Positions 1-8,391 of a DNA stretch of 64,000 nt are shown piece after piece (position 1 is the first letter of the stretch; each line of letters opens with the position of its first letter). The DNA is taken from assembly GCF_039614715.1 (NCBI RefSeq), contig NZ_CP154857.1, positions 3,472,001 to 3,536,000 on the forward strand, read 5' to 3'. Under the pieces are notes generated by a model. The model was not told the DNA's origin, did no database searches, and saw only the letters and a program-made list of their open reading frames with translations. This DNA comes from Microbacterium sp. AZCO (GTDB lineage Bacteria > Actinomycetota > Actinomycetes > Actinomycetales > Microbacteriaceae). The position numbers and the translations under genes are program-made.

Positions 1-267
1 GAACGGCGTCGCCGGCTCGATCGTCACCTGATCGGGCCGGATCTCGTGAAGCGCGTGCGACATCGTGACGATGAGACGGGCGCCGGATGCCGCGACCGCC
101 GCCGTCGGGTCGACCTGCACGTCGGTGACGCGAGGCCCCTGCGCGGTCGTGGCGGCCGTTCCCGCGAGGGCGACGAGCGTGAGGGCCGCGACGACTCCGG
201 CGAAGCCGACCACGAACGCGCGCCCGCGCCGCCGGAGGGATCGGCTCCGCCGCGTGTCAGTACTCAT
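1..267 (-). CDS. exported Ig-like protein, 3' end outside window (partial)
   Basis: Only the first 89 codons are inside the window and the frame is still open at base 1. It starts MSTDTRRSRSLRRRGRAF, a basic N-terminus followed by a hydrophobic stretch (VVGFAGVVAALTLVALAGTA), which reads as a signal peptide or membrane anchor. The mature part (VTDVQVDPTAAVAASGARLIVT) has the beta-strand rhythm of an Ig-like or CopC-like fold, but this is only a guess. The ATG at 267 overlaps the end of the TIGR03943 gene by 11 bases, so it is very probably translated with the zinc operon and is its seventh gene. A role in zinc binding or envelope stress is inference from position only. Confidence 0.7.
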   Translation of the reverse strand, partial: MSTDTRRSRSLRRRGRAFVVGFAGVVAALTLVALAGTAATTAQGPRVTDVQVDPTAAVAASGARLIVTMSHALHEIRPDQVTIEPATPF

Positions 268-1033
268 ACGGGTCTCCCGGCTCGTCGATGAGCCGGACGG
301 AGTCGGCGACGATCGAGAGCCGGCCGTCGGCGCTCGACCGGACGGTGCCCGTGACCGTGACCCACTGCCCGGTCGGCGGCGCCGCGTCGCCGGAGTCGAT
401 CGGGATGTTCGCCGGCTGGGCGTCGATGACGCAGTGCGTGATCACGAGGCGGGTGAGGTCGAAGTCGCCGTCGCCCGGGGTGACGAAGCCGGTGAGGGTG
501 ACGGGATCGCCGTCGTACGCGTCGGGGTTGGTCGCCGTCGCGAACACGGTGGCCCACTCGCCGACCCCGAACGCCGTCGTGTCTCCCGTCGTGGCGAGGG
601 CGACGGCATCCGTGCCGGCGAACAGCGGCGGGGCGTCGATGTCGCGCGACATCGCGAGCTCGGCCGAGAGCGAGGCGGGCGGCGTCACGAGGGCGGCGAC
701 AACGAGGAGGGATGCCCCGACACCGCCGACCGCGGTCGCGGCTGCCGCGATGGGACGACGTCGGTGGCCGGCGTGGTCGTCCTCGCCGTGGCCGTGGCCG
801 TGGCCGTGGCCGTGGCCGTGGCCGTGGCCATGGTCGTCCTCTGCGCCGAGCGGCAGCGCGAACGTCAGGACCGCACCGACCAGCACCACGAGGGCCATGC
901 CCACCGCGAACCACGTCGAGTCGGGGTTGAGGTAGAGCCCCAGCCGGCCGGCGAGAGCCAGGCCGAGGGTCAGCACGGCGAGCGCGGCCGCGAGCCCGAC
1001 GCCCAGCCAGCGCGTGACGAGCGATCTACGCAA
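257..1033 (-). CDS. TIGR03943 family putative permease subunit (YcgQ-like)
   Basis: 258-residue membrane protein that normally sits beside a DUF318-type permease, as here. It has two N-terminal membrane segments (about residues 8-30 and 40-62), then a histidine-glycine run between about residues 66 and 88, a third hydrophobic segment, and an exported domain containing a paired TGFVTPG / VITHCVIDAQ region typical of the family. The in-frame start is TTG at 1033, overlapping the permease stop by 8 bases with no Shine-Dalgarno sequence, which suggests translational coupling. The family is thought to work with the permease in metal handling; its substrate is not established. The HG run is encoded by a six-base DNA repeat and may vary in length between strains. 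Confidence 0.8.
   Translation of the reverse strand: MRRSLVTRWLGVGLAAALAVLTLGLALAGRLGLYLNPDSTWFAVGMALVVLVGAVLTFALPLGAEDDHGHGHGHGHGHGHGHGEDDHAGHRRRPIAAAATAVGGVGASLLVVAALVTPPASLSAELAMSRDIDAPPLFAGTDAVALATTGDTTAFGVGEWATVFATATNPDAYDGDPVTLTGFVTPGDGDFDLTRLVITHCVIDAQPANIPIDSGDAAPPTGQWVTVTGTVRSSADGRLSIVADSVRLIDEPGDPYEY
785..832. repeat. hexanucleotide microsatellite (GCCGTG)x7 + GCCATG
   Basis: Seven perfect copies of GCCGTG followed by one GCCATG lie inside the TIGR03943 gene and encode its alternating His-Gly run on the minus strand. Because the unit is six bases, slippage would change the number of HG pairs without breaking the frame. Confidence 0.9.
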
Positions 1034-2048
1034 GGAGGTTCACCGCCGTCCCGATGACGAAGGCCGACAGCACGACCACGACGACGAGCCCGACCAGCAC
1101 CCGGGTCGTGAAGGTCGTGCGCAGGAGCGCGAGCATCTTGACGTCGACGAGCGGTCCCACGAGCAGGAACGCGACGAGGGAGCCCTGCGTGAACGTCGAG
1201 GCGAACGACAGAGCGAAGAAGGCGTCGACGTTCGAGCAGATCGACACGACCATCGCGAGCAGGATCATCGCGACGATCGAGAGCGCCGGATCGGAGCCGA
1301 TCGCGAGGAGCGCGTCGCGGGGAATGAGCACCTGCACGGCCCCCGCGAGCGCCGATCCGATGACGAGGGCGGGCATGACCGCCCGCAGCTCGATGATGAA
1401 TTGCGCGATGCTGCGGCGGCCGCGGCTTCCGGGCTCGTGCGTCACGGTGTCGCACGTGTCCCTGAAGCGATCGGTCAGGAGGGCGTCGGGATCGGGATGC
1501 CGGCTGTAGAGCCACCCGATGAGGTTCGCGATCGCGTACCCGCCGAGGAGGCGCGCGACGAGGATGCCGTCGTCGAAGCCGAACGCCTGGTGCGTCGTGA
1601 TGATCACGATGGGGTTCACGATCGGCGCAGCGATGAGGAACGTGAGCGTCTCGGGCACGGAGAAGCCGCGCATGAGCAGACCGCGCGCGAACGGCACGTT
1701 GCCGCACTCGCAGACCGGCACGATCATGCCGAGGAGCGAGAGCACGGCACGGCGAGCCCATGCCCGCCGCGGCATCCATCGCTCGAGGACCCCCGGGGGC
1801 ACCCACACCTGCACGACGATCGAGAGCACGACGCCGAGGACGACGAAGGGGAGCGACTCGATCAGCACGCTGAGGGCGAGGGTCAGGCCGTCCTGCGCGC
1901 GCGTCGGGAGAGAGACCGCGAAGAGCTGCGGTGCGAGGGCGTCGACGGCGAACAGGAGTCCGACGAAGGCGACGCCGACGCCGAGCCAGACGATCGCGCG
2001 CCCCGTGCCCGGGCGCGCGGCGACCGCCGGCGGGTCAGTCCGCGTCAC
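1026..2048 (-). CDS. DUF318 / ArsP_1-type permease
   Basis: 340-residue integral membrane protein of the PF03773 permease family, with eight or so hydrophobic segments and the family feature VPVCECGNVPFARGLL near the middle, which carries the conserved cysteine pair. The GTG start at 2048 is chosen because upstream residues in the same frame are an arginine-serine-rich shadow of zur, and the protein proper begins VTRTDPPAVAARPG then IVWLGVGVAFVGLLF. It overlaps the end of zur by 14 bases and is followed, overlapping, by its TIGR03943 partner. The two are usually regarded as one transport unit. In a Zur-controlled operon a role in zinc or cobalt movement is plausible but not shown by sequence. 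Confidence 0.85.
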   Translation of the reverse strand: MTRTDPPAVAARPGTGRAIVWLGVGVAFVGLLFAVDALAPQLFAVSLPTRAQDGLTLALSVLIESLPFVVLGVVLSIVVQVWVPPGVLERWMPRRAWARRAVLSLLGMIVPVCECGNVPFARGLLMRGFSVPETLTFLIAAPIVNPIVIITTHQAFGFDDGILVARLLGGYAIANLIGWLYSRHPDPDALLTDRFRDTCDTVTHEPGSRGRRSIAQFIIELRAVMPALVIGSALAGAVQVLIPRDALLAIGSDPALSIVAMILLAMVVSICSNVDAFFALSFASTFTQGSLVAFLLVGPLVDVKMLALLRTTFTTRVLVGLVVVVVLSAFVIGTAVNLLA

Positions 2049-2448
2049 GCTCGCTCTCGCGGGCCTGCGCGCACGACGCGCACAGGCCGAAGATGTCGAC
2101 GACGTGCTCCGCCTCGATGAAGCCGTGCGCGGCCGCAGTGCGACGCGCCCACTGCTCGACGTCGGTCGCCTCGATCTCCACCGCGAGCCCGCACGAGCGG
2201 CAGATGAGGTGGTGGTGGTGCCCCCGCGTCGCGCACGCGCGGTAGAGGTTCTCGCCCTCGGGACTCTGCAGGGTGTCTGCGTCGCCGGAGGCGGCGAGAC
2301 CGGCCAGCGCGCGGTACACGGTGGCAAGCCCGATGGGGCTGTCGTCCCCGCGGAGCGTCGCGTGCAGCGACTGCGCGCTCACGAAGCCGCGCGCGTCGGC
2401 GAGCGCTTCGCGCACCCGCTCGCGCTGCTTCGTGTTGCGCTGGACCAT
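2035..2448 (-). CDS. zur: Fur-family zinc uptake regulator Zur
   Basis: 137-residue Fur-family repressor. The N-terminal winged helix (QRERVREALADARGFVSAQSLHATL, PIGLATVYRALAGLAASG) is followed by a dimerisation and metal domain with a histidine cluster (RGHHHHLICRSCG) and a second cysteine pair (LCASC), giving the CxxC...CxxC structural zinc site. Its place inside the znuACB operon, 9 bases after znuB, makes Zur far more likely than Fur, although the sequence alone does not prove the metal. Known Zur proteins repress zinc importers when zinc is replete; the palindrome in front of znuA is the probable operator, so the gene is probably autoregulated. Confidence 0.88.
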   Translation of the reverse strand: MVQRNTKQRERVREALADARGFVSAQSLHATLRGDDSPIGLATVYRALAGLAASGDADTLQSPEGENLYRACATRGHHHHLICRSCGLAVEIEATDVEQWARRTAAAHGFIEAEHVVDIFGLCASCAQARESERDAD

Positions 2449-2457
2449 GGCCGGAGT

Positions 2458-3378
2458 CTACCCGCGGGCCTGGGCCGGGCTCTGGGCGGGGGTCGTCGTC
2501 GCGGCGCGGGATGCGGCATCCCGTCCCCGTTCGACCCGCCCCCGGCGACCGCCGACGATGCGGCAGACGACGTAGATGAGGAACGAGATCGTCGTGATGT
2601 ACGGGCTCACGGGGAGCGTGCCCGCGACGGCCAGGAGGATGCCCGCAACGGCCGAGACGAAGCCGAAGAGCGCCGACAGTGCGGGCACGGACACCGGTCC
2701 CGACGCCACGCGCATGGCGGCCGCGGCGGGCGTCACGAGCAGCGCCATGACGAGGAGCGCGCCGATGATGTGGACGCTCACGGCCACCATGAGCCCGAGC
2801 AGCAGCATGAAGCCGAGCGAGACGCCGGTGGTCGGCACGCCTCGCGCGGCGGCGGACTGCGGGTCGAGCGAGTCGAAGCGGAGCGGACGCCAGATGAGCA
2901 GGAGTCCCACGAGCACGGCGCCGCTGATCGCGATGAGCCAGCCGAGCTGGCCGCTCTGCACCGACACGATCTGTCCGGTCAGCAGGCTGAAGCGGTTCGC
3001 CGAGCGGCCGTCGTAGAGGGACAGGAACAGGATGCCGAGCCCCAGCCCGAACGGCATCAGGACGCCGATGATCGAGTTGCGGTCGCGCGCTTTCGCGCCC
3101 AGCACCCCGATGATCGCCGCCGCGATGAGGGAGCCGACGATCGATCCCGTCACGACGTCCATGCCGATGAGGAGCGCCGCCGCGGCGCCCGCGAACGACA
3201 GCTCGGCGATGCCGTGGACGGCGAACGCCATGTCGCGCTGGATGACGAAGACGCCGACGAGGCCGCCGACGAGCCCGAGCACGGCGCCCGCGACGATGGA
3301 GTTCGCGACGAGCCCGAGGATCTCGGCGTAGTCGGGGATGCCGCCGAACATGGCGTCCCACACATCGGCCCAGTTCAT
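2458..3378 (-). CDS. znuB: zinc ABC transporter permease ZnuB
   Basis: 306-residue ABC-3 family permease (MntB/ZnuB type) that forms the membrane channel of the zinc importer. It begins MNWADVWDAMFGGIPDYAEILGLVANS and has eight or nine predicted helices, with the family stretch AVHGIAELSFAGAAAALL near residue 55 and ALLVMALLVTPAAAAMRVA in the second half. The ATG overlaps the znuC stop by four bases. The C-terminus is extended by a basic tail (GGRRGRVERGRDAASRAATTT), likely cytoplasmic. Confidence 0.92.
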   Translation of the reverse strand: MNWADVWDAMFGGIPDYAEILGLVANSIVAGAVLGLVGGLVGVFVIQRDMAFAVHGIAELSFAGAAAALLIGMDVVTGSIVGSLIAAAIIGVLGAKARDRNSIIGVLMPFGLGLGILFLSLYDGRSANRFSLLTGQIVSVQSGQLGWLIAISGAVLVGLLLIWRPLRFDSLDPQSAAARGVPTTGVSLGFMLLLGLMVAVSVHIIGALLVMALLVTPAAAAMRVASGPVSVPALSALFGFVSAVAGILLAVAGTLPVSPYITTISFLIYVVCRIVGGRRGRVERGRDAASRAATTTPAQSPAQARG

Positions 3379-4205
3379 GCGTGCGTCCCCGTCCCGGGGT
3401 CTTCGTGGAGCTCATGGTGGTGATGGTGGTGCGCCTCTTCGGCGTCGGGTGCGCCGACCACGACGAGCCGGTCGCCCGCGCGGAGCACGTAGACGGGTGC
3501 TCCGTAGAGCGCCGACAGCGTGGCCGAGTCGAGCACCTCCTCGGGCGTGCCGAGGGTGAAGCGGCCGCCCGCGAGGTACAGGATGCGGTCGACCGACCCG
3601 AGGACGGGGTTGATGTCGTGGGTCACGAGCAGCACGGCGGCGTCGGTCTCGCGCCGGTGCCGGTCGATCAGCTGGATGACCGCCTGCTGGTTGGCGAGGT
3701 CGAGGCTCGTGAGCGGCTCGTCGCACAGCAGCAGCCGGGGATCGTCGGCGAGCGCCTGCCCGACCCGGAGGCGCTGCTGCTCGCCGCCCGACAGCTCTCC
3801 GACGGGGCGGTCGGCGAAGCCCCGGGCTCCGACGGCGTCGATGAGCGCGTCGACGCGGGCCCGGTCGCCGCGGCGGGGAACGGGGAAGCCGAAGCGGTGG
3901 CCGTTGACGCCGAGGGTCACGAGGTCGCGGCCGCGCAGGGGCGTCTCGCGCGGCAGCGGGCGCTGCTGCGGGATGTAGCCGATGCGCCGGCTGCCGCGGG
4001 CGCGGACGTCCGACCCCAGAGCCGTGATGGTCCCCTCGCTGAGGTCTTCGAGGCCGAGGATCGCGCGCAGGAGCGTCGTCTTGCCGGAGCCGCTCGGCCC
4101 GAGCACGGCGACGAGCTCGCCCGGCTCTACGGAGAGGTCGAGCCCCGCCCACAGCTCGCGGCCCTCCCGGCGCAGAGCGGCGCCGCGGATCTCGAGCGCG
4201 CTCAT
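3375..4205 (-). CDS. znuC: zinc ABC transporter ATP-binding protein ZnuC
   Basis: 276-residue ABC ATPase that powers zinc import with ZnuB and ZnuA. Walker A is GPSGSGKTT at about residue 37, the signature is LSGGEQQRL, Walker B is LLLCDEPLTSLD, and the switch histidine is in VTHD. The start ATG at 4205 overlaps the znuA stop; the longer open frame upstream is a shadow of znuA. The C-terminus is unusual: after the ATPase core it has EEAHHHHHHELHEDPGTGTHA, a six-histidine run that could bind or sense zinc on the cytoplasmic side. This is inference; family members usually lack it. Confidence 0.92.
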   Translation of the reverse strand: MSALEIRGAALRREGRELWAGLDLSVEPGELVAVLGPSGSGKTTLLRAILGLEDLSEGTITALGSDVRARGSRRIGYIPQQRPLPRETPLRGRDLVTLGVNGHRFGFPVPRRGDRARVDALIDAVGARGFADRPVGELSGGEQQRLRVGQALADDPRLLLCDEPLTSLDLANQQAVIQLIDRHRRETDAAVLLVTHDINPVLGSVDRILYLAGGRFTLGTPEEVLDSATLSALYGAPVYVLRAGDRLVVVGAPDAEEAHHHHHHELHEDPGTGTHA

Positions 4206-5191
4206 GACCCCAGCGCCCGGGTCAGGGCGTCGATGTTCTGCTGCATCCACTCGACGTAGGTGAGTCCGTCGGGCAGCACCTCGGAGAATTCGAGCACCGG
4301 GATGCCGGCATCCTTCGCCTCCGCGATGACGGCGTCGGTCTCGACCCCGCCGGTCTGCGAGTTGACGATGACGGCCTTCGCGTGTCCCGCGCGCAGGAGG
4401 CCGAGCGCCTCGAGGAGCGTCGCGGGCGGGACGTCCTGCCCCTCCTCGACCGCCTCGCTGAACGCGTCCGGCGTCGTGTTCACGAGACCCGCCTCCTCCG
4501 TGAGGTACAGCGGCACGGGCTCGGTGACGAAGATGTCGGTGCCGCCATGGGTCGCGGCGAGCTGCGCGAGCGAGGCCTCGAGGCTCTCGACCGACGCCGT
4601 GAAGTCGGAGGCGCGCGTGCTGTAGCCGTCGGCGCCGCCCGGGTCGATCTCGGACAGCTGATGCGCGATCTCGTCGGCGACGGCGGACGTCGTGTGGAGG
4701 TCGTACCAGACGTGCTCGTTGAAGCCCTCGACATGGTCGTGGCCGTGACCATCGGCGGCGTCGTCGTGCGCCGTCTCCTCCTGCGCCGCGTCGCCGTGGG
4801 TGGCGTGCGTGTCGTGCGCGTCGCCGGACCAGTGCGGCGACAGCTCTGCCGCCGTGATCACGGGAGCGTCGGTGCCCGTCGCCTGGATGAGCGCGTCGAC
4901 GAACGCGTCGTAGCCGCCGCCGTTCTCGACGATGAGGTCGGCGCGACTCACCGCGAGCTGATCGCGCGCGCTCGCCTCGTACGAGTGCGGGTCCTGCGCC
5001 GCCGAGTGGATGATCGACGTCACATCGACGTGGTCGCCGCCGACGACCTCGGCGATCTGCCCGTAGACGTTCGTGGACGCGAGGACGTCGATCCTCCCGT
5101 CCGCGGCGTCGGCGCCGCTCGCCGCGCACCCCGCGAGCAGGAGGACGGATGCCGCGCCGAGCGCGGTCGCGGTGAGGGGTCTGCGGAGCAC
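4202..5191 (-). CDS. znuA: zinc ABC transporter substrate-binding lipoprotein ZnuA
   Basis: 329-residue cluster A-I (metal) solute-binding protein. A lipoprotein signal is clear: LGAASVLLLAGCAASG, with Cys22 as the lipidated residue. Expected metal ligands are present: His in SAAQDPHSYE, His in FNEHVWYD and acidic residues further on. Between the first and second ligand is a His/Asp-rich loop (about residues 128-155, with HDTHATHGD and DGHGHDHVEG), the hallmark of zinc-specific ZnuA rather than manganese-binding relatives. It is the first gene of the operon and has the Zur-type operator just upstream. Confidence 0.93.
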   Translation of the reverse strand: MLRRPLTATALGAASVLLLAGCAASGADAADGRIDVLASTNVYGQIAEVVGGDHVDVTSIIHSAAQDPHSYEASARDQLAVSRADLIVENGGGYDAFVDALIQATGTDAPVITAAELSPHWSGDAHDTHATHGDAAQEETAHDDAADGHGHDHVEGFNEHVWYDLHTTSAVADEIAHQLSEIDPGGADGYSTRASDFTASVESLEASLAQLAATHGGTDIFVTEPVPLYLTEEAGLVNTTPDAFSEAVEEGQDVPPATLLEALGLLRAGHAKAVIVNSQTGGVETDAVIAEAKDAGIPVLEFSEVLPDGLTYVEWMQQNIDALTRALGS

Positions 5192-5209
5192 ATCCTCATC
5201 GTATGGCTA

Positions 5210-5226
5210 TTGATAATCGTTCTCAA
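5210..5226. promoter_or_regulatory. candidate Zur operator
   Basis: TTGATAATCGTTCTCAA is a near-perfect 17-base dyad (TTGA-AA...TT-TCAA) in a short AT-rich interval. It lies 19 bases upstream of the znuA ATG and about 65 bases upstream of the divergent membrane gene. It resembles known actinobacterial Zur boxes (TGAAAACGATTTTCA type). It could control both directions. Confidence 0.75.
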
Positions 5227-5289
5227 ATCGGCGGCCGCGCTAATCTTCCACGTGGGAGCGGTCGCCCGAACCGCGCGGAGAGCAGGCGG

Positions 5290-5922
5290 ATGAGCAGTTC
5301 GACCGAGGGGACCGCCCCGCGCGCCTTTCTCACCCGCATGCGCTTCTCCGCCCTCCTCGCCCTGCCTTTCGCGATCGTCTGCCTCATCGCCGCCTTCGTG
5401 CTGACCGTGCTCGGCGCGGAAGTGGAGTGGCCGCTCACTCTCATGCTGATCCCGGTCTTCTGGGTGCCCATGGCCGTCGAACTCGTCTTCCGCACGACAC
5501 TCCCGTGGCCGCTCCAGGTCGTCTACCTGGCGTTCATCGTCGCCGCCCCCTTCGCGGGCAGCGCCGTGCACGTGTACTGGTACCTCCCGCGCTGGGACTT
5601 CGTCGTGCACTTCTACTCGGGGATCATGCTCGCCTGGCTCGGGATGCTGTTCGCCCGGCGCGTCGAGGAGCGCATCGGCGCCGCACTCCCGCGCTGGTTC
5701 TCGCTCACGATGGCGCTCTTCACCGCGATGTCCTTCGCGGCCGCGTGGGAGATCTGCGAGTACGGCAGCGACTCCCTCATCGGCACGGCGGCCCAGCACG
5801 GCCTCGACGACACGATGCTCGACATCGTCGCGGGCACCCTCGGCGGGGTCGTGGCGATCGGCATCCTGCTCGTGGCGAAGCGTCCGCGCACGCTCGCGCC
5901 GGTGTCGTTGCTGCCGCGCTGA
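5290..5922 (+). CDS. DUF2238-like (YjdF-type) integral membrane protein
   Basis: 210-residue protein with five or six predicted membrane helices. The stretch RWDFVVHFYSGIMLAWLG, the later AAAWEICEYGSDSLIG and the DDTMLDIVAGTLGG segment match the layout of DUF2238/YjdF proteins (D..H..SG; W.E..E; D...D...N/T.G). Function of the family is unknown. Start ATG at 5290 is preferred because it follows GGCGGATG-type spacing and leaves the Zur-type palindrome outside the gene; an earlier in-frame ATG at 5203 would place the operator inside the coding region. Divergence from znuA over a shared operator suggests zinc-responsive expression. Confidence 0.7.
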   Translation: MSSSTEGTAPRAFLTRMRFSALLALPFAIVCLIAAFVLTVLGAEVEWPLTLMLIPVFWVPMAVELVFRTTLPWPLQVVYLAFIVAAPFAGSAVHVYWYLPRWDFVVHFYSGIMLAWLGMLFARRVEERIGAALPRWFSLTMALFTAMSFAAAWEICEYGSDSLIGTAAQHGLDDTMLDIVAGTLGGVVAIGILLVAKRPRTLAPVSLLPR

Positions 5923-5956
5923 AGAGTGCCGGACGGCGGGTCGTCCCGGAACGCGG

Positions 5957-7327
5957 TCAGTCCAGCAGGAGGGCGGGCTCCTCGAGGATCGACGCGACGT
6001 CGGCGATGAAGCGCGACATGCCGTCGCCGTCGATCACGCGATGGTCGAACGAGCCCGCGACCGTGGTCACCCAGCGCGGGCGCACCTCGCCGTCGACGAC
6101 CCACGGCTTCTGACGGATCGTGCCGAGCGCGACGATGCCCGACTCGCCCGGATTGATGATCGGGGTGCCGGCATCCATTCCGAAGACGCCGATGTTGGTG
6201 ATCGTGATCGTGCCGCCCTGCTGGTCGGCGACCGACGACTTGCCCTCGCGCGCCGTGAGCGTGAGCTTCTCGAGGGCACGGGCCAGGTCGCGGAGCGAAA
6301 GGTCCTGCGCGTCCTTGATGTTCGGGACGAGCAGTCCGCGCGGCGTCGCCGCCGCGATGCCGAGGTTGACGTAGTGGCGCACGCGGATCTCGGCGCCCTG
6401 GTCGGTGTCGACCCACGCGGCGTTGACGCCCGGCGTGCGGCGCACGGCCCAGATGACGGCGCGCGCCATGATGAGCAGCGGCGAGATCTTGATGTCGGCG
6501 AAGTCGGGCGAGGCCTTGAGCCGGCGGACGAGCTCCATCGTGCGGGTCGCGTCGACGTCGGTCCACACCGAGACGTGCGGGGCGGTGTACGCCGACTGAA
6601 CCATGCCCGACGCGACGGCCTTGCGGACGCCGCGGACCGGGATCGCCTCCTCGCGATCGCCGGCCGGGCCGACGGGGCGGGGCGCCGCGGCCGCGGGGGA
6701 GGGGGCGGGCGCCGCGACGGGGATCGTCTCCTCGCGGACCTCGGGCCACTCGGGCGTCTCGATGTTGCGGAAGACGCTCGCCTGCGAGGCGTGCTTCACG
6801 ACGTCGTCGCGGGTCACCTCACCCGCCGGGCCGCTCGGCGCGACCGCGGCGAGATCGACGCCGAGGTCGCGTGCGAGCTTGCGGATGGGCGGCTTCGCGA
6901 CGACCCCGACGGATGCCTCGACCCGCTGCTCCGGCGAGACCGCGGGCCGCTTGCGCCGGGACTGCACCTGGCCGCCCGTTCCGTAGCCGACGAGCACCGC
7001 GCCACCCGGCTCGGGCTCGGCCGGGGCGCCGTGCTCGCTCTGGCCCACGACGGACGGCGTGGGGGCGGCATCCGACGAACCGCCCGGAGCCGCCGAGATC
7101 GTGATGATCGGCGCACCCACGTCGACCGTGTCGCCCTCGGCCGCGAGCAGCTCGCCCACGGTGCCGGCGAAGGGGGACGGCAGCTCGACGAGCGACTTCG
7201 CCGTCTCGATCTCGACGATGACGTCGTTCACCGCGACGTCGTCGCCGGGGGCGACGCGCCACGCGACGATCTCCGCCTCGGTGAGACCTTCACCGACGTC
7301 GGGGAGAAGGAAGGTCTGCGTGCTCAT
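5957..7327 (-). CDS. 2-oxoacid dehydrogenase E2, dihydrolipoamide acyltransferase
   Basis: 456-residue E2 core of a branched-chain 2-oxoacid dehydrogenase complex. Domain order: one lipoyl domain (residues 1-80, lipoylated Lys in [11 protein letters not shown]), a Pro/Ala linker, the E1/E3-binding domain (about 148-185, [29 protein letters not shown]), a second linker, and the catalytic domain with the active-site [12 protein letters not shown] near the C-terminus (His and Asp of HxxxDG). ATG at 7327 has AAAGG nine bases ahead. It follows E1beta by 35 bases. A single lipoyl domain and the neighbouring E1alpha/E1beta pair favour branched-chain acids over pyruvate. No E3 gene is in the window. 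Confidence 0.92.
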   Translation of the reverse strand: MSTQTFLLPDVGEGLTEAEIVAWRVAPGDDVAVNDVIVEIETAKSLVELPSPFAGTVGELLAAEGDTVDVGAPIITISAAPGGSSDAAPTPSVVGQSEHGAPAEPEPGGAVLVGYGTGGQVQSRRKRPAVSPEQRVEASVGVVAKPPIRKLARDLGVDLAAVAPSGPAGEVTRDDVVKHASQASVFRNIETPEWPEVREETIPVAAPAPSPAAAAPRPVGPAGDREEAIPVRGVRKAVASGMVQSAYTAPHVSVWTDVDATRTMELVRRLKASPDFADIKISPLLIMARAVIWAVRRTPGVNAAWVDTDQGAEIRVRHYVNLGIAAATPRGLLVPNIKDAQDLSLRDLARALEKLTLTAREGKSSVADQQGGTITITNIGVFGMDAGTPIINPGESGIVALGTIRQKPWVVDGEVRPRWVTTVAGSFDHRVIDGDGMSRFIADVASILEEPALLLD

Positions 7328-7362
7328 GTGTCGCCTTTCGGTCGTCGAGCGAGTCGGAACGG

Positions 7363-8391
7363 TCAGTACGCCAGGACGCGGTCGACGGCCTCGAGGACGC
7401 GGTCGGCGTCGGGGAGGAACGCCCCCTCGAGCTTGGCCGGGGGGAACGGCGCGTCGAAGCCCGACACGCGAAGCACGGGGGCTTCGAGGGCGTAGAACGC
7501 GCGCTCCATGACCGTCGCCGCGACCTCGGAGCCGAGGCTCGTGAATCCCGGCGCCTCCTGCGCGTAGACCATGCGGCCGGTGCGGCGCACGGAGTCGAGG
7601 ATCGGCCCGTAGTCGACGGGCGAGAGCGAGCGCAGGTCGATGACCTCGCAGCTCGTGCCCTCGGACTCTGCGAGCGCCGCCGCCTGCAGCAGCGTCGTGA
7701 CCATCGCGCCGTGTCCGACGAGCGTCACGTCGGTGCCGCGGCGCACGAGCCGCGATGCGTGCAGCGGGAGGGCGCGAGCCCTCGTGTCGACCTCGCCCTT
7801 CTGCCAGTACTTCGACTTCGGTTCGAGGAAGATCACCGGATCCGCCGAGGCGATCGCATCCTGGATCATCCAGTACGCATCGTTCGACGTCGACGGGCTG
7901 ACGACCCGCAGACCCGGGGTGTGCGTGAAGTACGCCTCGGGGCTCTCCTGGTGATGCTCGATGGCGCCGATGTGGCCGCCGTAGGGGATGCGGATGACGA
8001 CGGGCATCTGCAGCGCGCCCTCGTGGCGATTGGTGAACTTCGCGAGCTGCGACGTGATCTGGTCGAAGGCGGGGAAGACGAAGCCGTCGAACTGGATCTC
8101 GCAGACGGGCCGGAAGCCCGCCATCGCGAGCCCGATCGCCGTGCCGACGATCCCCGACTCGGCGAGCGGCGTGTCGAGAACGCGGCGCTCGCCGAACTCC
8201 GCCTGGAGCCCCTCGGTGACGCGGAAGACGCCGCCGAGCCGGCCGATGTCCTCGCCCATGAGGAGGACGCGGTCGTTCTCGGCGAGCGCTCGGCGCATGC
8301 CGGCGTTCAGCGCACGGCTGATCGGCAGATTCTCGATGCCGGCCTCATCGGCGGCGGCGGTCGCGGCCGCCGTTCCCGGTGCAGCGGTCAT
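7363..8391 (-). CDS. 2-oxoisovalerate dehydrogenase E1 beta subunit
   Basis: 342-residue transketolase-like beta subunit that pairs with E1alpha to decarboxylate branched-chain 2-oxoacids. The start [29 protein letters not shown] at 8391 overlaps the E1alpha stop by four bases. Diagnostic stretches are [77 protein letters not shown] (family His residues) and the C-terminal transketolase domain with [11 protein letters not shown]. Length is normal for the family. Confidence 0.93.
   Translation of the reverse strand: MTAAPGTAAATAAADEAGIENLPISRALNAGMRRALAENDRVLLMGEDIGRLGGVFRVTEGLQAEFGERRVLDTPLAESGIVGTAIGLAMAGFRPVCEIQFDGFVFPAFDQITSQLAKFTNRHEGALQMPVVIRIPYGGHIGAIEHHQESPEAYFTHTPGLRVVSPSTSNDAYWMIQDAIASADPVIFLEPKSKYWQKGEVDTRARALPLHASRLVRRGTDVTLVGHGAMVTTLLQAAALAESEGTSCEVIDLRSLSPVDYGPILDSVRRTGRMVYAQEAPGFTSLGSEVAATVMERAFYALEAPVLRVSGFDAPFPPAKLEGAFLPDADRVLEAVDRVLAY

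Noticed and set aside
65..1057. 330-codon plus-strand frame over the zinc operon
   Set aside because: Arg/Asp/Gly-rich shadow of the minus-strand genes, typical of GC-rich antisense frames.
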